This document shows, one piece after another, positions 47,201 to 57,890 of a stretch of 64,000 bases of DNA. How positions within the stretch are numbered: the first letter of the stretch is position 1; each line of letters starts with the position of its first letter. The notes beneath the pieces are model-generated. The model was given only the letters and a program-made list of their open reading frames with translations. It made no database searches and was not told where the DNA came from. A program made the translations under genes and the position numbers. The stretch comes from Phlebotomus papatasi (Eukaryota > Arthropoda > Insecta > Diptera > Psychodidae). Location of the stretch: NCBI RefSeq assembly GCF_024763615.1, contig NC_077222.1, positions 83,080,001 through 83,144,000 of the forward strand. The letters are read 5' to 3'.

Positions 47201-49885
47201 GGAATAAACGATATTTAATTTCAGTTCAATATACGCGCTTTAGACCTAAGACTTACCCATATGGCTTAACTTCTGTAATGATTTATTAATCAAGATTTTT
47301 TGGAAAATTTTGATTTTGGATTGGATTATAAGAGTAAATGGTCCATTAGATTCTGATCAACCAATAAAATTGCGTCTTATTTAGGATTTTGAGACCCTCG
47401 AAAACTGGGCTAAACCTCTAGTCTGAAGACCGCTATACAGACCATGAAAATTTTATTGAAAGGTTGTTGAAGGATCCACTAAATTTTTTTAGCTGAGATT
47501 CTTTACAATCTCAGCTTTTGTGGTCATTTTTTTAAATTTTAGTAATTTATAAACGAACTTAACGGAATAGTAAATCGTTGCACAGCGCCAGAGAGTAAGG
47601 TGATTTTTCGTTCATTTTTGGATGTGTTTTGGAGGTAGTCCAGCTGAACATTTCGTCCTTACACACCTATCACCGGAAAAATCGCCATCTTGAATTATTC
47701 AAGGTCGAAAGCCTAATTTTCATCCAATTTGTTTAATTATTTAATTAAAAGTTTATGATTTTTTTGAAACCTTTTTCTTGAAAAATTTTCAACTTCAAGA
47801 TCGTTTTGTGGTGATTTATTAGATAGATAATAGATGGATAGATAATTTATTCATCACAATGTCTGAGAAGTACAAATTAATAAAGTTGCAAGAGTGTGTA
47901 GTGTTTTTTGCGGCCACCGCCGTCTTAGCGTTGATGACCAACCTCCAGAGTGAAAACGGTGGAAAACTCTTTCATAGGTTGTATATGCCAATCATGCATC
48001 AAATATTAATAAAAAAAATCATAATGTATACAAACTCTCTAACATACATTATGCTCTTTTTAATGAGCAAAAGGAAAAAAAAAGCAAACAGAAAATGCTG
48101 CTCTGTACCATTTGTACTCCTTTAAACATTGTGAGAGAAACTCAAAATGGCTAGCTCTGACTGAGCTGTAAGCCATTAGTGGGCAATGCCCAAAGGAAAT
48201 AAAAAGACGCTTGTCCTGTAGTTAAAAGAGAACTAAATTTAAACCGATAACTCTGGAACAGATAATCCCATGAAGTCCTTGGAAAAATTGTAAACTAAAA
48301 AGTAAGGAAAGTTAAAATTATTCAGAAAAAGAGAAAAAAAATACGAGTGAGATTCAAAAAGAAAAAGAAAAGAGAAATAAGAATTATTAATAAAAAAAGA
48401 AAAAAAAACATTTTACCATATTTTACCATAGATTTAAAAATATTTTAGAAATCAATTTAGACTAGCCTGTCATACTTTTTAATTGAATGACCTTGACAAG
48501 GTCAAACGTAGGAATACGTCAATGCGTTCGGATTGGATTTCTTTGAAATGTTTCTGTACCTTGTGTTAATCTTAAGGACAGTTCAAAATTCAAACCGATC
48601 ATGAATACGTGTATTAGAATATTAATTTCCGTCAAATATTTTACTTCATTTGTGTTATTTGATTGGCTTAATATTTGAATAATTTCAAACTCTGGCCAAT
48701 CAGAGAAAAGAAGTAGAAAATTTTTGAGACAACTATTGTAATCTAATTAATTTGCGATGCTACATGCATCCCAACGAACCAAATGGACACAGGCTGATCC
48801 TCAAGAATAAATTCACCTGTAAAATTTGCCGAAAAACGCAAGTTGATATCTCTTTTCGTTTGGGAGTTATTAAGCTTGAAAGAGCGGCCGGACGGGAAAG
48901 TTTTTTTTTTTTGTAGTATAACGTGATCAGGAAGTAGCGAAATACATTTTGGAAAAGTTTGGATTTGGTAGAAAAAAAAACTTGAAAGTCTCACCTGTTC
49001 GTGCGTGAGCCTTTGCTCTTGCTTGCTACCACTGGGACTGGGTCCGCCGGGGGCTGCAGTGGAGCCTGGAGTGGCCGCTGTGGTACTATGAGTGGCCGTT
49101 GATGCATTTCCGGCGCTCGAATTGGAAGTACGAGTGTAGGGTTTGGCAGCTGGGGCAGGTGGATGATGATGATGATGTGGATGGACATTCTGATTCTGGT
49201 CAGGTGGCGGTGCCCTGTGTGCCGCTGCAAAGCCGTGCATTTGCTGGGCGGGACCGTGGCCATGAAAAGCTGGCCGTGGAGGGACGCCGGCGGGCGATGG
49301 CTGCTGCGGGCGGTATTCAATTTGAGCGCCGGCGGCATTGCCATTGAGCGGCGGCACGTTGTTCTGGTACATGGGCTGATTGTCGTAATGTGTTGTTCGC
49401 CAGTCACCAGGTGGTTGCATGGGGGGCTTCATTGGGTGGCGGGCGGCGGCGTAGGGTGCCGCCGCGATCTCCTCTGGCACGGAGGGTGGCACATTGGCTG
49501 CTCCACGGATGTCACGTCGCATTCGGGGTGGACTAGAGCTGCGCAGGGAATTAGAGCGAGCCACGTGGGATGTCTTGGGCAGGACGATGGCTCCGTTGTT
49601 GGCATCTGCTGCTGGTGCCGCCGGCCGTCCGGGAATATTGTTGTTACCGTGCGGTCGTACGATGGTCTTCAGGTCGAGAATCTCCGTAGGGGTGATTTCT
49701 GAGGGGTCCACGAGGGGTAGCGGCCGATTGGTGGACTTGAGGATTTGATTGTTGCCAACAATTGAGGCCCACTGCAACGGAAGGCCCACATACTTGCCCT
49801 CGCGCTTGTCAAAGCCCGTGTGAACGCGATGCTCAAAGTTGGACGGCAGGGAGATCTGGGGCTTTTTCTTCTTCTTCGAAAACAT
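38250..49885 (-). CDS. mbt: Group II p21-activated kinase (mushroom bodies tiny, PAK4/5/6-like)
   Basis: Exons 49885-48995, 39258-39138, 39064-38793 and 38714-38250 join in phase to 582 residues. Residues about 10-43 are a CRIB domain (ISLPSNFEHRVHTGF) that binds GTP-Cdc42. The middle is Pro/Ala/His-rich and low in complexity. The kinase domain has GEGSTGTV (about 322), VAVKK (Lys 344), HRDIKSDS (Asp 434), DFG (Asp 452) and GTPYWMSPE. mbt/PAK4 kinases act at adherens junctions and in the cytoskeleton, and in neuroblast proliferation. The 9.7-kb first coding intron (39259-48994) is full of MITEs; the other introns are under 80 bp. All splice sites are GT..AG. The start is the ATG just before the CRIB motif, as usual in the family. 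Confidence 0.93.
39538..40452. mobile_element. DNA transposon copy, TIR TAGGGTGGA
   Basis: Reverse-orientation copy (915 bp) of 28058-29589, from TAGGGTGGAGTAACCACTTA to GAGAAGTGGTGATTCCACCC. It lacks the two nested MITEs, so it shows their empty sites. It lies in mbt intron 1. Confidence 0.8.
40526..41569. mobile_element. Pogo-like element remnant (TIR GGGGAAGTGTGCCAAATT)
   Basis: Ends GGGGAAGTGTGCCAAATTTC and GAAATTTGGCACACTTACCC with TA flanks. At 1044 bp it is longer than the 428-bp relatives and contains the DNA-binding remnant at 41095-41225. Confidence 0.75.
41095..41225 (+). pseudogene. Pogo/psq-type HTH transposase N-terminal fragment
   Basis: Frames around here read DDLEKALEEFRKGKLLRKSA and then, after a shift, LQDKLHGRSQ. 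This is the order of a psq/CENP-B-like helix-turn-helix (EKAL..V..GK...KA...; STLQDKL.G) of pogo/Tigger transposases. The residues between the two parts are garbled and no catalytic region follows. Confidence 0.65.
42321..42748. mobile_element. MITE, TIR GGGTAAGTGTGCCAAATT
   Basis: 428 bp with TA flanks; interior nearly identical to 2360-2786 (TTGGTGCCCTATTTCGGCCA, then TTCCTTGCCCTTCGGGAATT). Located in mbt intron 1. Confidence 0.88.
44740..45060. repeat. Dispersed repeat (second copy of the 11440 family)
   Basis: GGCGATTTTTCCGGTGATAA, ATACCTCTAAAACTTATCCG and CTCTTACCGTTTAAAC appear in the same order as at 11440-11730. Open frames across it are not conserved between copies. Confidence 0.55.
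45061..45885. other. Unassigned intronic sequence of mbt
   Basis: AT-rich, with no supportable gene or element. Confidence 0.5.
45890..46388. mobile_element. piggyBac-type MITE (499 bp)
   Basis: TTAA-CCTTTTAACGACGAGACAG at the left and CCAATCGTCCTTAAAGGG-TTAA at the right, with the half-palindrome ACCGGTGTTCC inside the right end. Same family as 58679-59194. Confidence 0.85.
46393..47584. other. Unassigned intronic sequence of mbt
   Basis: Nothing recognised beyond AT-rich sequence and short low-complexity tracts. Confidence 0.5.
47585..47735. repeat. Dispersed repeat, inverted third copy of the 11440 family
   Basis: Reads TTTTGGAGGTAGTCCAGCTG, then CACCTATCACCGGAAAAATC and CCATCTTGAATTATTCAAGG, the reverse of the 11440 and 44740 copies. 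Confidence 0.55.
47736..48994. other. 5' part of mbt intron 1, no gene
   Basis: An open frame at 47859-48125 follows a GATA-type microsatellite but matches no family. About 48838-48970 is a diverged copy of the repeat at 4985-5110 and runs up to the exon 1 donor. Confidence 0.5.
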
Positions 49886-50430
49886 TATACCACTTACTAT
49901 ACAAATGCACTAATCACGCCCGAGGCACATTCAATCCGTCCAAACGGTATGATCACTTTCACTGGAAGTGGCCACACGCACACACTGGCGGCTTCTCACA
50001 CCCAAAACAAATCACTGGACCACGTCAGGGCGCCTCCGTTCACTCTCTTGCAACGTCTTTTGCTACGCACCTTTTTTTTTACTTTGCCACTCACAGCGAC
50101 CGGAAGTCGCGACGATTGTCAACTTGGAGCAATTGACTCCGCTATTGCCTCTGGGGGCACCACTCAAAGGCACCAATTCGATCAAACACCGTCAGCGTCT
50201 TCGTCCCATGGACAACACCTCTTTTAGCACGCACAAATATCACGCATTGCCCACACTTTCATCAGCACCACTGGTTTTTCCACACCAAGCACCCCTGCTT
50301 AGAGTTCCGGAAGGCACGGGAGATGCGACAGAAGCAAAGGAATTTAGTTGAGTTTCGTGGGAAAATCGCGATAACAGCAAATTCTGACATTCCTTTGCGC
50401 AGTTGCACTGACTCAAACTCAACAAAACAT
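49886..50430. promoter_or_regulatory. Presumed mbt 5' UTR and promoter region
   Basis: Upstream of the mbt start the DNA is more GC-rich than the intergenic average and has no TE termini, as expected for a promoter and leader. No TATA box or initiator can be assigned with confidence. The open frames here are chance frames in GC-richer DNA. Confidence 0.4.
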
Positions 50431-51620
50431 GTCTTAGGAATTCACATACATTGTCCGCGGATATGTCTGCTTCGATTAAAATTTTAAAAAGTTCTTGTCG
50501 ATTAAAAGCACAAAATCGATTAGCTCTTGTTTTAAACTGCAGAGGTGCTTTTTCAATAGGAAAAACTAAAAGTCGCTAAAAGTAATTCTCTTGTTCCTGG
50601 TTTACTAGCAGTAAATGCAGTAGTTTTTCTTGAAAAATCTAATGTGTATTTATTAGAAAATAGCTTCAACTACGGATTTAGATGTGTTTCCTGGAGGAGA
50701 GTCGGCATCGGGCCGGGCCTCCAAATTCGAGGAATCTACCGAATTTTTCAACGTGTAGTGCAAGCAATTTTGTTTTTTTCACAAGTTACACGAGATCTTT
50801 TTGCAAAAATGAATAGACAGACATCTTTCATAAAGTTGAAAAACTGTTAAGCGAAACAGGTTGGTCCTTCAGAGCTGATGCATTGAAAACCCTAAAAACG
50901 AATATCATGATATTGTTTATTATGTTGAAGCATTTGTGATATGTTTGCAGCAAGGAGGAAAAGTCAATCATTCATACCGAAGCCTACGGAATTTTGAAGA
51001 AATTAAGGAGCCTTGCTTGAGGTATGTTTTTCCGTTTTTAGGTGTGATTCCTTCTAATCACACCTATTGTAATCCTCAGATTTTCTCAAAGCGCTCCGAT
51101 CGAGCTGAAATTCACAGGGTATATGTTTTGAACATCCCTGATGCCGAAAATCATAAGCTGGCAATTTCGGATTAAGCCGGCCATCCGTCCGGCCGTCCGT
51201 AGTACGCAATATCTCTGGTTTTGAAAGATATCTTCATAATTTTTTTTTAAATACATTACTCGCGCGTACGACGATTTCTGTGCTATTAGTTTTTTGAAAA
51301 ACCGGTTCTAAACCGGTTAAAAATCACGTTTTATAATTTATCTCGAAATCTAAGCATGTGATTTTGAAAATTGTATGTTTATGTTGTAGCCCAGAAAATT
51401 CAGACCAATTTAAAAAAAAATAAGACATTCGGCAATTCTCGAGATATTTCACTTTAAAGTTTTCAATTTTAAGAAAATTTTATAATAGCGTCAGACGGGA
51501 AAAAAAAGCCGGGGGAAGCGGCGTTGGACAAGCTTTTCTATATATAGCACACTCTCTTTCCCTCTCTCTATACATAGTGAGTCTATGTTCGAAGATTTGT
51601 AAGTGACATATCGTCAGTAA
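50431..51620. other. Gene-free region
   Basis: Two short open frames (50644-50850 and 50936-51175) are not recognised. GCCGGCCATCCGTCCGGCCG near 51175 is a GC-rich repeat-like block of the type common in arthropod dispersed repeats. Confidence 0.45.
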
Positions 51621-52500
51621 AATCAGCATTTGTCGTAACTTGCTTTTAACAACTTTTCAGGAGACGAAATTTTCAGTTCAGCTTTATTTTTCTTAAAAAT
51701 TAGCCCCGAATGCGATACTTTTGAGTCAAAATAATACAAGTGGCACTAATAAACTGTAAGTTAACTCGAGAAAATCTTTATAAAATATTTTAAAAGCTGA
51801 GATATTGAGATATATGTTAGAAGAAACACAATAAGATTTTATCGTAACTTCCATCGTTTATAAAGCCGTAACTTCCAATGTATGGAGATCTTGGAAGTTA
51901 CGACAATTTACGAAAATGCATTATATCAATTTCAATGACTCTAGTGATAATAATAGCCTTTATTTGACTAAATTAATCAATTAAACTCTTATTCCTGTCC
52001 TTAAAAGCTTTTAATTCATAAATTTTATTGAATAAATTTTGTGCGCCGCTGCGCTTGTTTTGTTTTGAATTAATGACAGATGGACAGGGATTTTTTCTTA
52101 CTTTTTTCTCACAAATATTGAATTAAAATGATTTAATGTTGCATTATTCACACTGTCTTTGGATATTTGGAAGAGTTTGTCAACATTTTAGTAAGAAATA
52201 TTACATTTTTGCTGCAAATTACAAGCCACGCAAACGAGCAAAAAAAGTTACGGCAAATGCTGATTACTGAAAATTTTGTATGGAAATTTGTCGTAACTTC
52301 CCCAAAAATGGAAGTTACGACAAATTCTGATAAATTTTTATTAATTAAGGGCACTTGCGATAATTTTTGTGTAAAATAATTTTTAATGGGCATATAAAAG
52401 TTTTTTTTTTCTCAAGTGCGTTTAATACACAAAATTACGCTGATTCTAAATATGTATATATCCCAAAATCGCAAAAATGAAGTTACGACAAATGCTGATT
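51621..52500. mobile_element. Candidate PIF/Harbinger-type element (TIR ATCAGCATTTGTCGTAACTT)
   Basis: A perfect 21-bp inverted terminal repeat (51621-51641 and 52480-52500) is flanked by TAA on both sides, the 3-bp target size of PIF/Harbinger elements. Inside, the motif GTCGTAACTTCC recurs several times in both orientations, forming short hairpins. No transposase is encoded. A solo terminus occurs near 57625. Confidence 0.7.
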
Positions 52501-52534
52501 TAACTGACGAATATACCATTCGCAATCCGTGATC

Positions 52535-52690
52535 TTTTTCGCGGATTTTCGCAGGGCGCGAAATTTTCCGCGGATTTTTGCGGGCGCGAATTTTTCACGG
52601 ATTTTCGCGGGTCGAGTATTTTTTGCAGATTTTCGCGGGGCGCTTATTTTTCGTGGGTAATGAATAACTTCGTGGATTCTCACGGGTCGC
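52535..52690. repeat. Degenerate tandem repeat, GCGGATTTTCGCGGG
   Basis: About five imperfect units of roughly 28-30 bp with the core CGCGGATTTTCGCGGGGCGC. The open frame across it on the minus strand simply reflects the repeat. Confidence 0.8.
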
Positions 52691-52718
52691 TGACCGAGGT
52701 TCTAAACAGATGTAAAGT

Positions 52719-52960
52719 TGAGGCCTCTATTTCTCATAGTTTCCCAGATAATCGAATTTAAAGATTTTCAGATACTTTTATGCATTTCTCACCCAATTTT
52801 TTTTCATTTTCAAGTGAAATTTTGCACATATCAAGCCTGAAAGTGGCTCTCAATGTACGTAAAGTTTGCGGCCTTTATCTCTCATAGTTTCCGAGAAAAT
52901 CGACTTTAAATATTTTCAGACACTTTTATGCATTTCTCATCCAATTTTCCTCATTAATAA
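52719..52960. repeat. Tandem duplication, about 148-bp period
   Basis: GGCCTCTATTTCTCATAGTT and the following TTCAGATACTTTTATGCATT recur about 148 bp later with a few changes. Confidence 0.75.
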
Positions 52961-53193
52961 CGATAATATGCTTGATACACTTTAAGAATTATTAAACGAA
53001 ATTTGCATTATTTATGTATAATGTATAGGTTTGCTACAATCCAAATTTGCAATGAAGGAATCGCACCTCTATAAGCTGATCTAGGCTTATCACTGGCTTT
53101 CAGTTTTCTGTGATGATGAGAAAAATGACCACTTCCATGAATAAATTTGTTAAAACAATATTTTATTAACTTTTGTACATATTTACAAAAATT

Positions 53194-55221
53194 TTATTTT
53201 GTTATGTCGTATTTTTTCCAATAATCTGCAAATTGTTTGACTTTTTGGATAATATTGATCTCCCGGCGAGGTTTCCTCCATCGCCTGGCATCGAGATTGA
53301 GAAGTCCTCCGAGAATTTCCATTGCAAAATTCTCTGGAAATCTCTCCTGATCCTCAATGACATGTGCAAATCCCGGGTGTTCTGTAAAAGACACCCAGAA
53401 ATACGGAAGTCCACGTGGAATTGCTCTTCGAACACTTTTGGCTTCCTTCTTGAGGTCAATCAATTGACGATTCTGTGCCCATTCAGATTCGGACTCCTGT
53501 ATGGCCTTTTTGAAGTAGAAGGGCGCCAATTCGAACTGTGTACTCGGAACACAGTGAATGGTTAGATGGGGACGCCTGTGGAGTTTATTGGCAATCTCAT
53601 AGAAGACACAATCTTTTTTCTGGGCTGAAAACATGCGAATGAGGGTTGTCTGGAAATCCTGAACCTCACGCCAGACTTCCTCATCGAGCTGGGTCGAGCA
53701 TGAGACATGCTGAATTGGTGATATTATGCAGTGACCAGTTTGAAGGGCTTCATGCCATGGAAGGCTCAGGTAAACTTTGCTGCCCATGGCTACAATGAGT
53801 TCTTTAGCCATTTTTGCCGAATCGAAGCACATCTCGCAAGTTTCTAGGGTTCTGGACAAACGTTCATGATCCCTGATCGCCCTATCTCGATCCCTGGCAC
53901 TCTTTTCGTCATCTCCCAAATCCCTGCGAACTTCCTCGGCAAAGATATCTTCAAGATCATCCCCCTGACGACGCTTCTTGCCAGCAATCTTGGCGTACTG
54001 AGCATCTGAGTCACTTACACTGACCAATTTCTCAGCTTCGAACATTTCCCGGAGGCTCCGGCGATCGTCATCTGGGAAGAATCTCGCTCTCTCTCCGGTT
54101 TCTGTATGAGTCTCGACTTTTGGACGCTTCTTCTTGCTCCCACGGCGTCCTCCCCATAGATCTGAGTCTTCTTTGAAGGAGACAGGTCGAGTTACTCCAC
54201 GAGAATCCGTTGCACTCAAGATAACTTCTTCCGTATCTTTCTTCTCGGGTTTCTGATTCCTCTGTGATATCACTTGGTCCTTGACATTTTCTCTGCAAGC
54301 CTTGGCCTTTTCCAGCTTCATCTTGAGCTCTGCTGCTAATTCTGAGTTTCCCATTATCTCTGCCTTAATCATCTTGGCTCCCAGTTCATTAATTTGAACA
54401 TCACTCAGGAAGTCATTTGCTTCGGCTTTTTCCTGCCTTGAAGGAGATTTTGACTGTCTCTCTGGGCTTTTCTCGCTTTCAGATGATGATGACTCTGACC
54501 CTGATGATGGGCTTTTGTCCTTGGATACTTTTGTCTCAGGAATCTTCTTCCATTTCTGACGTTTTGCTGAAGAGAAATGCGAAGAGCTTACTGATGGAGA
54601 CATGAAATCTTCTGAAGGTTTCATAAAAGCGCTAGGAAGACCTGATCCTCCATCTTTCCAATGTGGATTCAACTCTCTCGAGCTCTTGGATGGATCATAC
54701 GCTTCGTAGGTACTCTTCTCGTTTTTAGTGGAGGTTTCTTCCTTACGGAAGGTCGGTAGAAGGAAACCCGAAGACATCCACTCATCCCGGACTGCAGGCT
54801 TGTCATCAGCCTTAGCACACGATCCCTTTTCAACCCATTCATCTTCAGAAGATGAAGTACTTGAAGATGATTCCTTCCGATGAGATTTCTTTGGGATAAC
54901 TTCCACTGAATCACTGGAATCGTCATCACTGGATGATTTCCTCTTTTTCTTCTTCTTGGATTTCTTTTTACTTTTCTCCTTCTTGGACTTTTTCTCTTTC
55001 TTCTGCTTCTTTTGCTTCTTGGGCTTACTCATGGCCTGGGATTTTTCTATTTTCTCTGAAACTGATGGCAACATCCATTGATTAATTTTTCTGTGAGCTG
55101 CAATTTCATCTCGTCTTTTTGCATTGAATTCCGCCTTCTCCAGCAATTTCTCCCGCACAGATCGAAGCTCCTGTCGAATCTTTTCCTTCTCTGCGGCACT
55201 TTCAAAGTCAATAAACGACAT
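53194..55221 (-). CDS. Cwf19l2: CWF19-like protein 2 (spliceosome/lariat-turnover factor)
   Basis: One exon, 675 residues from the ATG at 55221 (MSFIDFESAAEKEKIRQEL). The frame is open further upstream but has no ATG there. After an N-terminal coiled segment comes a long Lys/Ser-rich disordered stretch (KKKSKKKKKRK). The C-terminal third is the paired CwfJ domain: CEMCFDSAKMAKEL, a GHCIISPIQH segment, and HRRPHLTIHCVPS with HIT-like His residues, then the second part from about residue 590 (WVSFTEHPGFAHVI) to the end. CWF19 proteins associate with late spliceosomes and lariat debranching in the nucleus. The gene diverges from RpS19 over a start-to-start gap of 381 bp. Confidence 0.92.
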   Translation of the reverse strand: MSFIDFESAAEKEKIRQELRSVREKLLEKAEFNAKRRDEIAAHRKINQWMLPSVSEKIEKSQAMSKPKKQKKQKKEKKSKKEKSKKKSKKKKKRKSSSDDDSSDSVEVIPKKSHRKESSSSTSSSEDEWVEKGSCAKADDKPAVRDEWMSSGFLLPTFRKEETSTKNEKSTYEAYDPSKSSRELNPHWKDGGSGLPSAFMKPSEDFMSPSVSSSHFSSAKRQKWKKIPETKVSKDKSPSSGSESSSSESEKSPERQSKSPSRQEKAEANDFLSDVQINELGAKMIKAEIMGNSELAAELKMKLEKAKACRENVKDQVISQRNQKPEKKDTEEVILSATDSRGVTRPVSFKEDSDLWGGRRGSKKKRPKVETHTETGERARFFPDDDRRSLREMFEAEKLVSVSDSDAQYAKIAGKKRRQGDDLEDIFAEEVRRDLGDDEKSARDRDRAIRDHERLSRTLETCEMCFDSAKMAKELIVAMGSKVYLSLPWHEALQTGHCIISPIQHVSCSTQLDEEVWREVQDFQTTLIRMFSAQKKDCVFYEIANKLHRRPHLTIHCVPSTQFELAPFYFKKAIQESESEWAQNRQLIDLKKEAKSVRRAIPRGLPYFWVSFTEHPGFAHVIEDQERFPENFAMEILGGLLNLDARRWRKPRREINIIQKVKQFADYWKKYDITK

Positions 55222-55602
55222 TTCTGCTGGATTTTTCAACTTTTTCAAAACACTTTACCCAAAACAACACAGGAAATCGTAAACAAAAAACTTTGAGGTT
55301 ATGTTTACATTTTTTCTTGAAAAAATTGGGGTTGCCATCTCTTTCCGTTTTAAGTTGTCAGCAAAGGTAAACGCATCGTTTTATAATTCTCTAAAAATCG
55401 CATTTTTAATCAATTTTAAGTAGATTTTTGGTGTAAATTTTGTTAAAATGTAATGTAGAAATGTGATTTTATATATTTCAATCAAAGTTTGCTTGGAATT
55501 TGTTTTCTAAGAGGGATTTTAGCAATGTTGACTGCGTGTGCATGTGCACTGTATCTTCTTTCTGATATTTGGCTAATTTTTCAATTTATCTCGCTGTTTC
55601 AG
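55222..55602. promoter_or_regulatory. Bidirectional promoter and RpS19 leader/intron 1
   Basis: Between the two start codons, a pyrimidine tract CTCTTTCC at about 55339-55346 resembles the 5' TOP start of ribosomal protein mRNAs. A donor at AAAG/GTAAAC (55366/55367) and an acceptor directly before the ATG (TTTCAG/ATG at 55602/55603) define a short non-coding first exon for RpS19. CWF19L2 initiates on the other strand within about 120 bp. Confidence 0.6.
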
Positions 55603-56143
55603 ATGCCAGGTGTTACAGTTAAGGACGTGGATCAGCACAAAATTGTCCGGGCAGTTGCCTCCTTCCTCAAGAAGTGAGTAATTTCTGAGAGAATTTCCTG
55701 TTTAGTGACATAACCTCATTTTGTTGCTTTTGAATGCTTCTTCCAGGTCCGGCAAGCTAAAGGTGCCCGAAAAGATGGATATTGTCAAGACGGGCAAATA
55801 CAAAGAGCTCGCCCCAAGTGACCCAGATTGGTATTACATCCGTTGCGCCTCTATCCTGCGCCACATGTACCTTCGTCACCCAACCGGAGTGGGTTCCATC
55901 ACCCGGATCTTCGGAGGACGCAAGAGGAATGGTGTCCATCCATCCCACTACTGTCGGGCAGCTGATGGTGTTGCAAGGAAGGCACTGCAATCGCTCGAGG
56001 CGATGTCTTTGATTGAAAAACATCCAGACGGTGGACGAAAGCTCACGTCCAAGGGTCAGAGAGATCTCGATCACATTGCCAACAAGATTGTCGGCAAGCA
56101 GAGAGCTGCCAAGAAGGAGGCTGGACCCATCATCATCTCCTAA
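55603..56143 (+). CDS. RpS19: Small ribosomal subunit protein eS19
   Basis: Coding exons 55603-55673 and 55747-56143 join through a 73-bp intron to 155 residues, the usual eS19 length. The order MPGVTVKDVDQHK, PEKMDIVKTGKYKEL, WYYIRCASILRH, TRIFGGRKRNGVHP and EKHPDGGRKLT is unmistakable. eS19 sits in the head of the 40S subunit and is needed for 18S rRNA maturation. The ATG is the first base after an intron acceptor, an arrangement common in ribosomal protein genes. The codon choice is noticeably more GC-rich than that of its surroundings, as expected for high expression. Confidence 0.97.
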
Positions 56144-56188
56144 GAGTGCTTTTTTCACCGGCAAATCTCCATTGTAAGAAGAAAATGA

Positions 56189-56194
56189 AATAAA
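56189..56194 (+). terminator. Poly(A) signal of RpS19
   Basis: AATAAA, 45 bp past the stop codon, in a very short 3' UTR typical of ribosomal protein mRNAs. Confidence 0.8.
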
Positions 56195-56219
56195 GAAGTG
56201 GCGCTATTTGGAGACTATT

Positions 56220-57389
56220 CCGGTAACTCATTTTCTTTATTTATTTTTTTTTAATTGATTTTCCTTTAATATGCCTTTATTTTTTTAACGGCTTCAAAGT
56301 CATTCTTGAGACACAAACTTCAACATTTTATTGATTGTATTTTCGTATGGGGAACATATAATTTTTTTTTATTGATCAGAGATTTTCACAGAATTAAATT
56401 GGGACGGTGTTAAATATTCTCGAAAAGACGTCTTATCCATGATTATTTGATAAAGTCAATAGGATTTCCAAGTCGATTTCTATACGGTTATATTTTTAAT
56501 TTGAGAAACAGTTCCATTTTTTGAAGAATTTAGAAATATTTTTTATGTCTTCTTTAAAGGGAATATTTTTTACACTGTGTTTGTAGAAATACCAAAGCTT
56601 TCTCTATTAAAATTCTCAGGAAATTATAATGCATCAATTACACTGGAAAAATTTAAAAAGAAAATCCTTTATCATTATTATAAACTCTTTTTCGCAAATA
56701 TTTATTGCTTGCAGCAGATTGGGCAGTATTTAGGTCAAATGGTCAGTAAAAGTCAAATTTGGTAAGTAGGGAAATTGGGGCAGAATCAACCATTCGTACA
56801 ATAAGACAGAAAAATGTTTCACTTTGCCAAATTAATAAAATTCCAAATATTGGTCAATCCAAGCATTTTTTTTCACAAAATAATACGAAAAGAAAAAAAA
56901 TGTTGGCTCATTCTGCCCCTGTCTTCCTTAGATGTAAAATGCCAATCATAAATTTGTAATGCAATACAATAGAGAAATATTCTTGGCAAAGAGGATTTTG
57001 TGAACAAACTATCTTGGCATCTCAGATGTAGTTTCAAGCTAGTAATTTACTGACCAAAGTGGAATATTTAACTGACCATAAAAATTCACACTTTTATTAA
57101 TCTTTTGTATCACTTGTACTAAAAAAAATATTTTACTGCTTGAACTCAAAGAGAGAGCAGTTGAGGAGCTTAAACGTTGAGAGATATCAACTTCCAGTTT
57201 TCGGAGACCCCACCCCTCCTCCATCCCTCGGAAACCTTTGGATTTTTTTCGAAACCGAAAAAAAATTCTACATCGAATTTTCGAAAGTCCAAGTTAAACC
57301 ACTTTGGAAGGCATATTTTTCAACCGATTTGCTTAAATTAGGATTTTCTGTAAAAGACTTGAAATTGTCATCTCGACTGTGCAATGATA
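56220..57389. other. Gene-free region
   Basis: No supportable gene. The stretch near 57170-57340 carries diverged parts of the 11440/44740 repeat family (GAGATATCAACTTCCAG, CAACCGATTTGCTTAAAT). Confidence 0.5.
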
Positions 57390-57499
57390 GTGTCTACACA
57401 CTAGAAGCAATTTTCGTCAAATATTGTCTACAATGATAGGGATAATTTTCTTTAAAAAGGCATATTTTTAAAGAAATTTCTCCTAGCGTGTAGAGGCCT
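57390..57499. repeat. Hairpin MITE, TIR GTCTACACACTAGAAGCAAT
   Basis: About 110 bp from GTGTCTACACACTAGAAGCA to CTCCTAGCGTGTAGAGGCC, able to fold into one imperfect hairpin. Relatives lie at 59511-59630 and 60136-60243. Confidence 0.75.
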
Positions 57500-57753
57500 T
57501 TATGGACAAAAACCCACGCGAAAAGGCATTTCACAGAGAACTTTTTCTCGCGAGTTCGAGCATTCCTCAAATTTGGTACGCTTTGTCATCTCCTTTTTGT
57601 TTGATGGTATATTCACCTGTGGAATCAGCAATTGTCGTAACTTAATAAGGAAGTAAGTAAAAGTGGTTTACCTCTAAATACGGCAGCCTTTGAATATTTC
57701 AATTATTCTCTTATTTCCCAAAACAAAAATTGTATTATATGAACTATAATTAC

Positions 57754-57890
57754 AGTGTGACCTCGATAAGGTCAACTAATTATTTCCAGCCCTGTTGAAT
57801 CTCTTGGATTTCTTGACACTACCAGAGTCCGTAGTGTAAAAAAAATAGCTGTTGACTCTATTGGAGATTGACTCTATCGAGGTCACACTG
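57754..57890. mobile_element. 137-bp Tc1/mariner MITE, TIR CAGTGTGACCTCGATA
   Basis: CAGTGTGACCTCGATAAGGT to CTATCGAGGTCACACTG, with TA at 57752-57753 and 57891-57892. Same terminal family as 5692 and 20551-23000. Confidence 0.88.

Noticed and set aside
47859..48125. 88-residue open frame in mbt intron 1
   Set aside because: No family resemblance, AT-rich codons, and it follows a GATA microsatellite; more likely chance or repeat tail.
49163..49702. 179-residue plus-strand frame
   Set aside because: It is antisense to the mbt coding exon and simply reflects the GC-rich codons of that exon.
55757..56164. 135-residue minus-strand frame over RpS19
   Set aside because: Antisense shadow of the conserved RpS19 exon.
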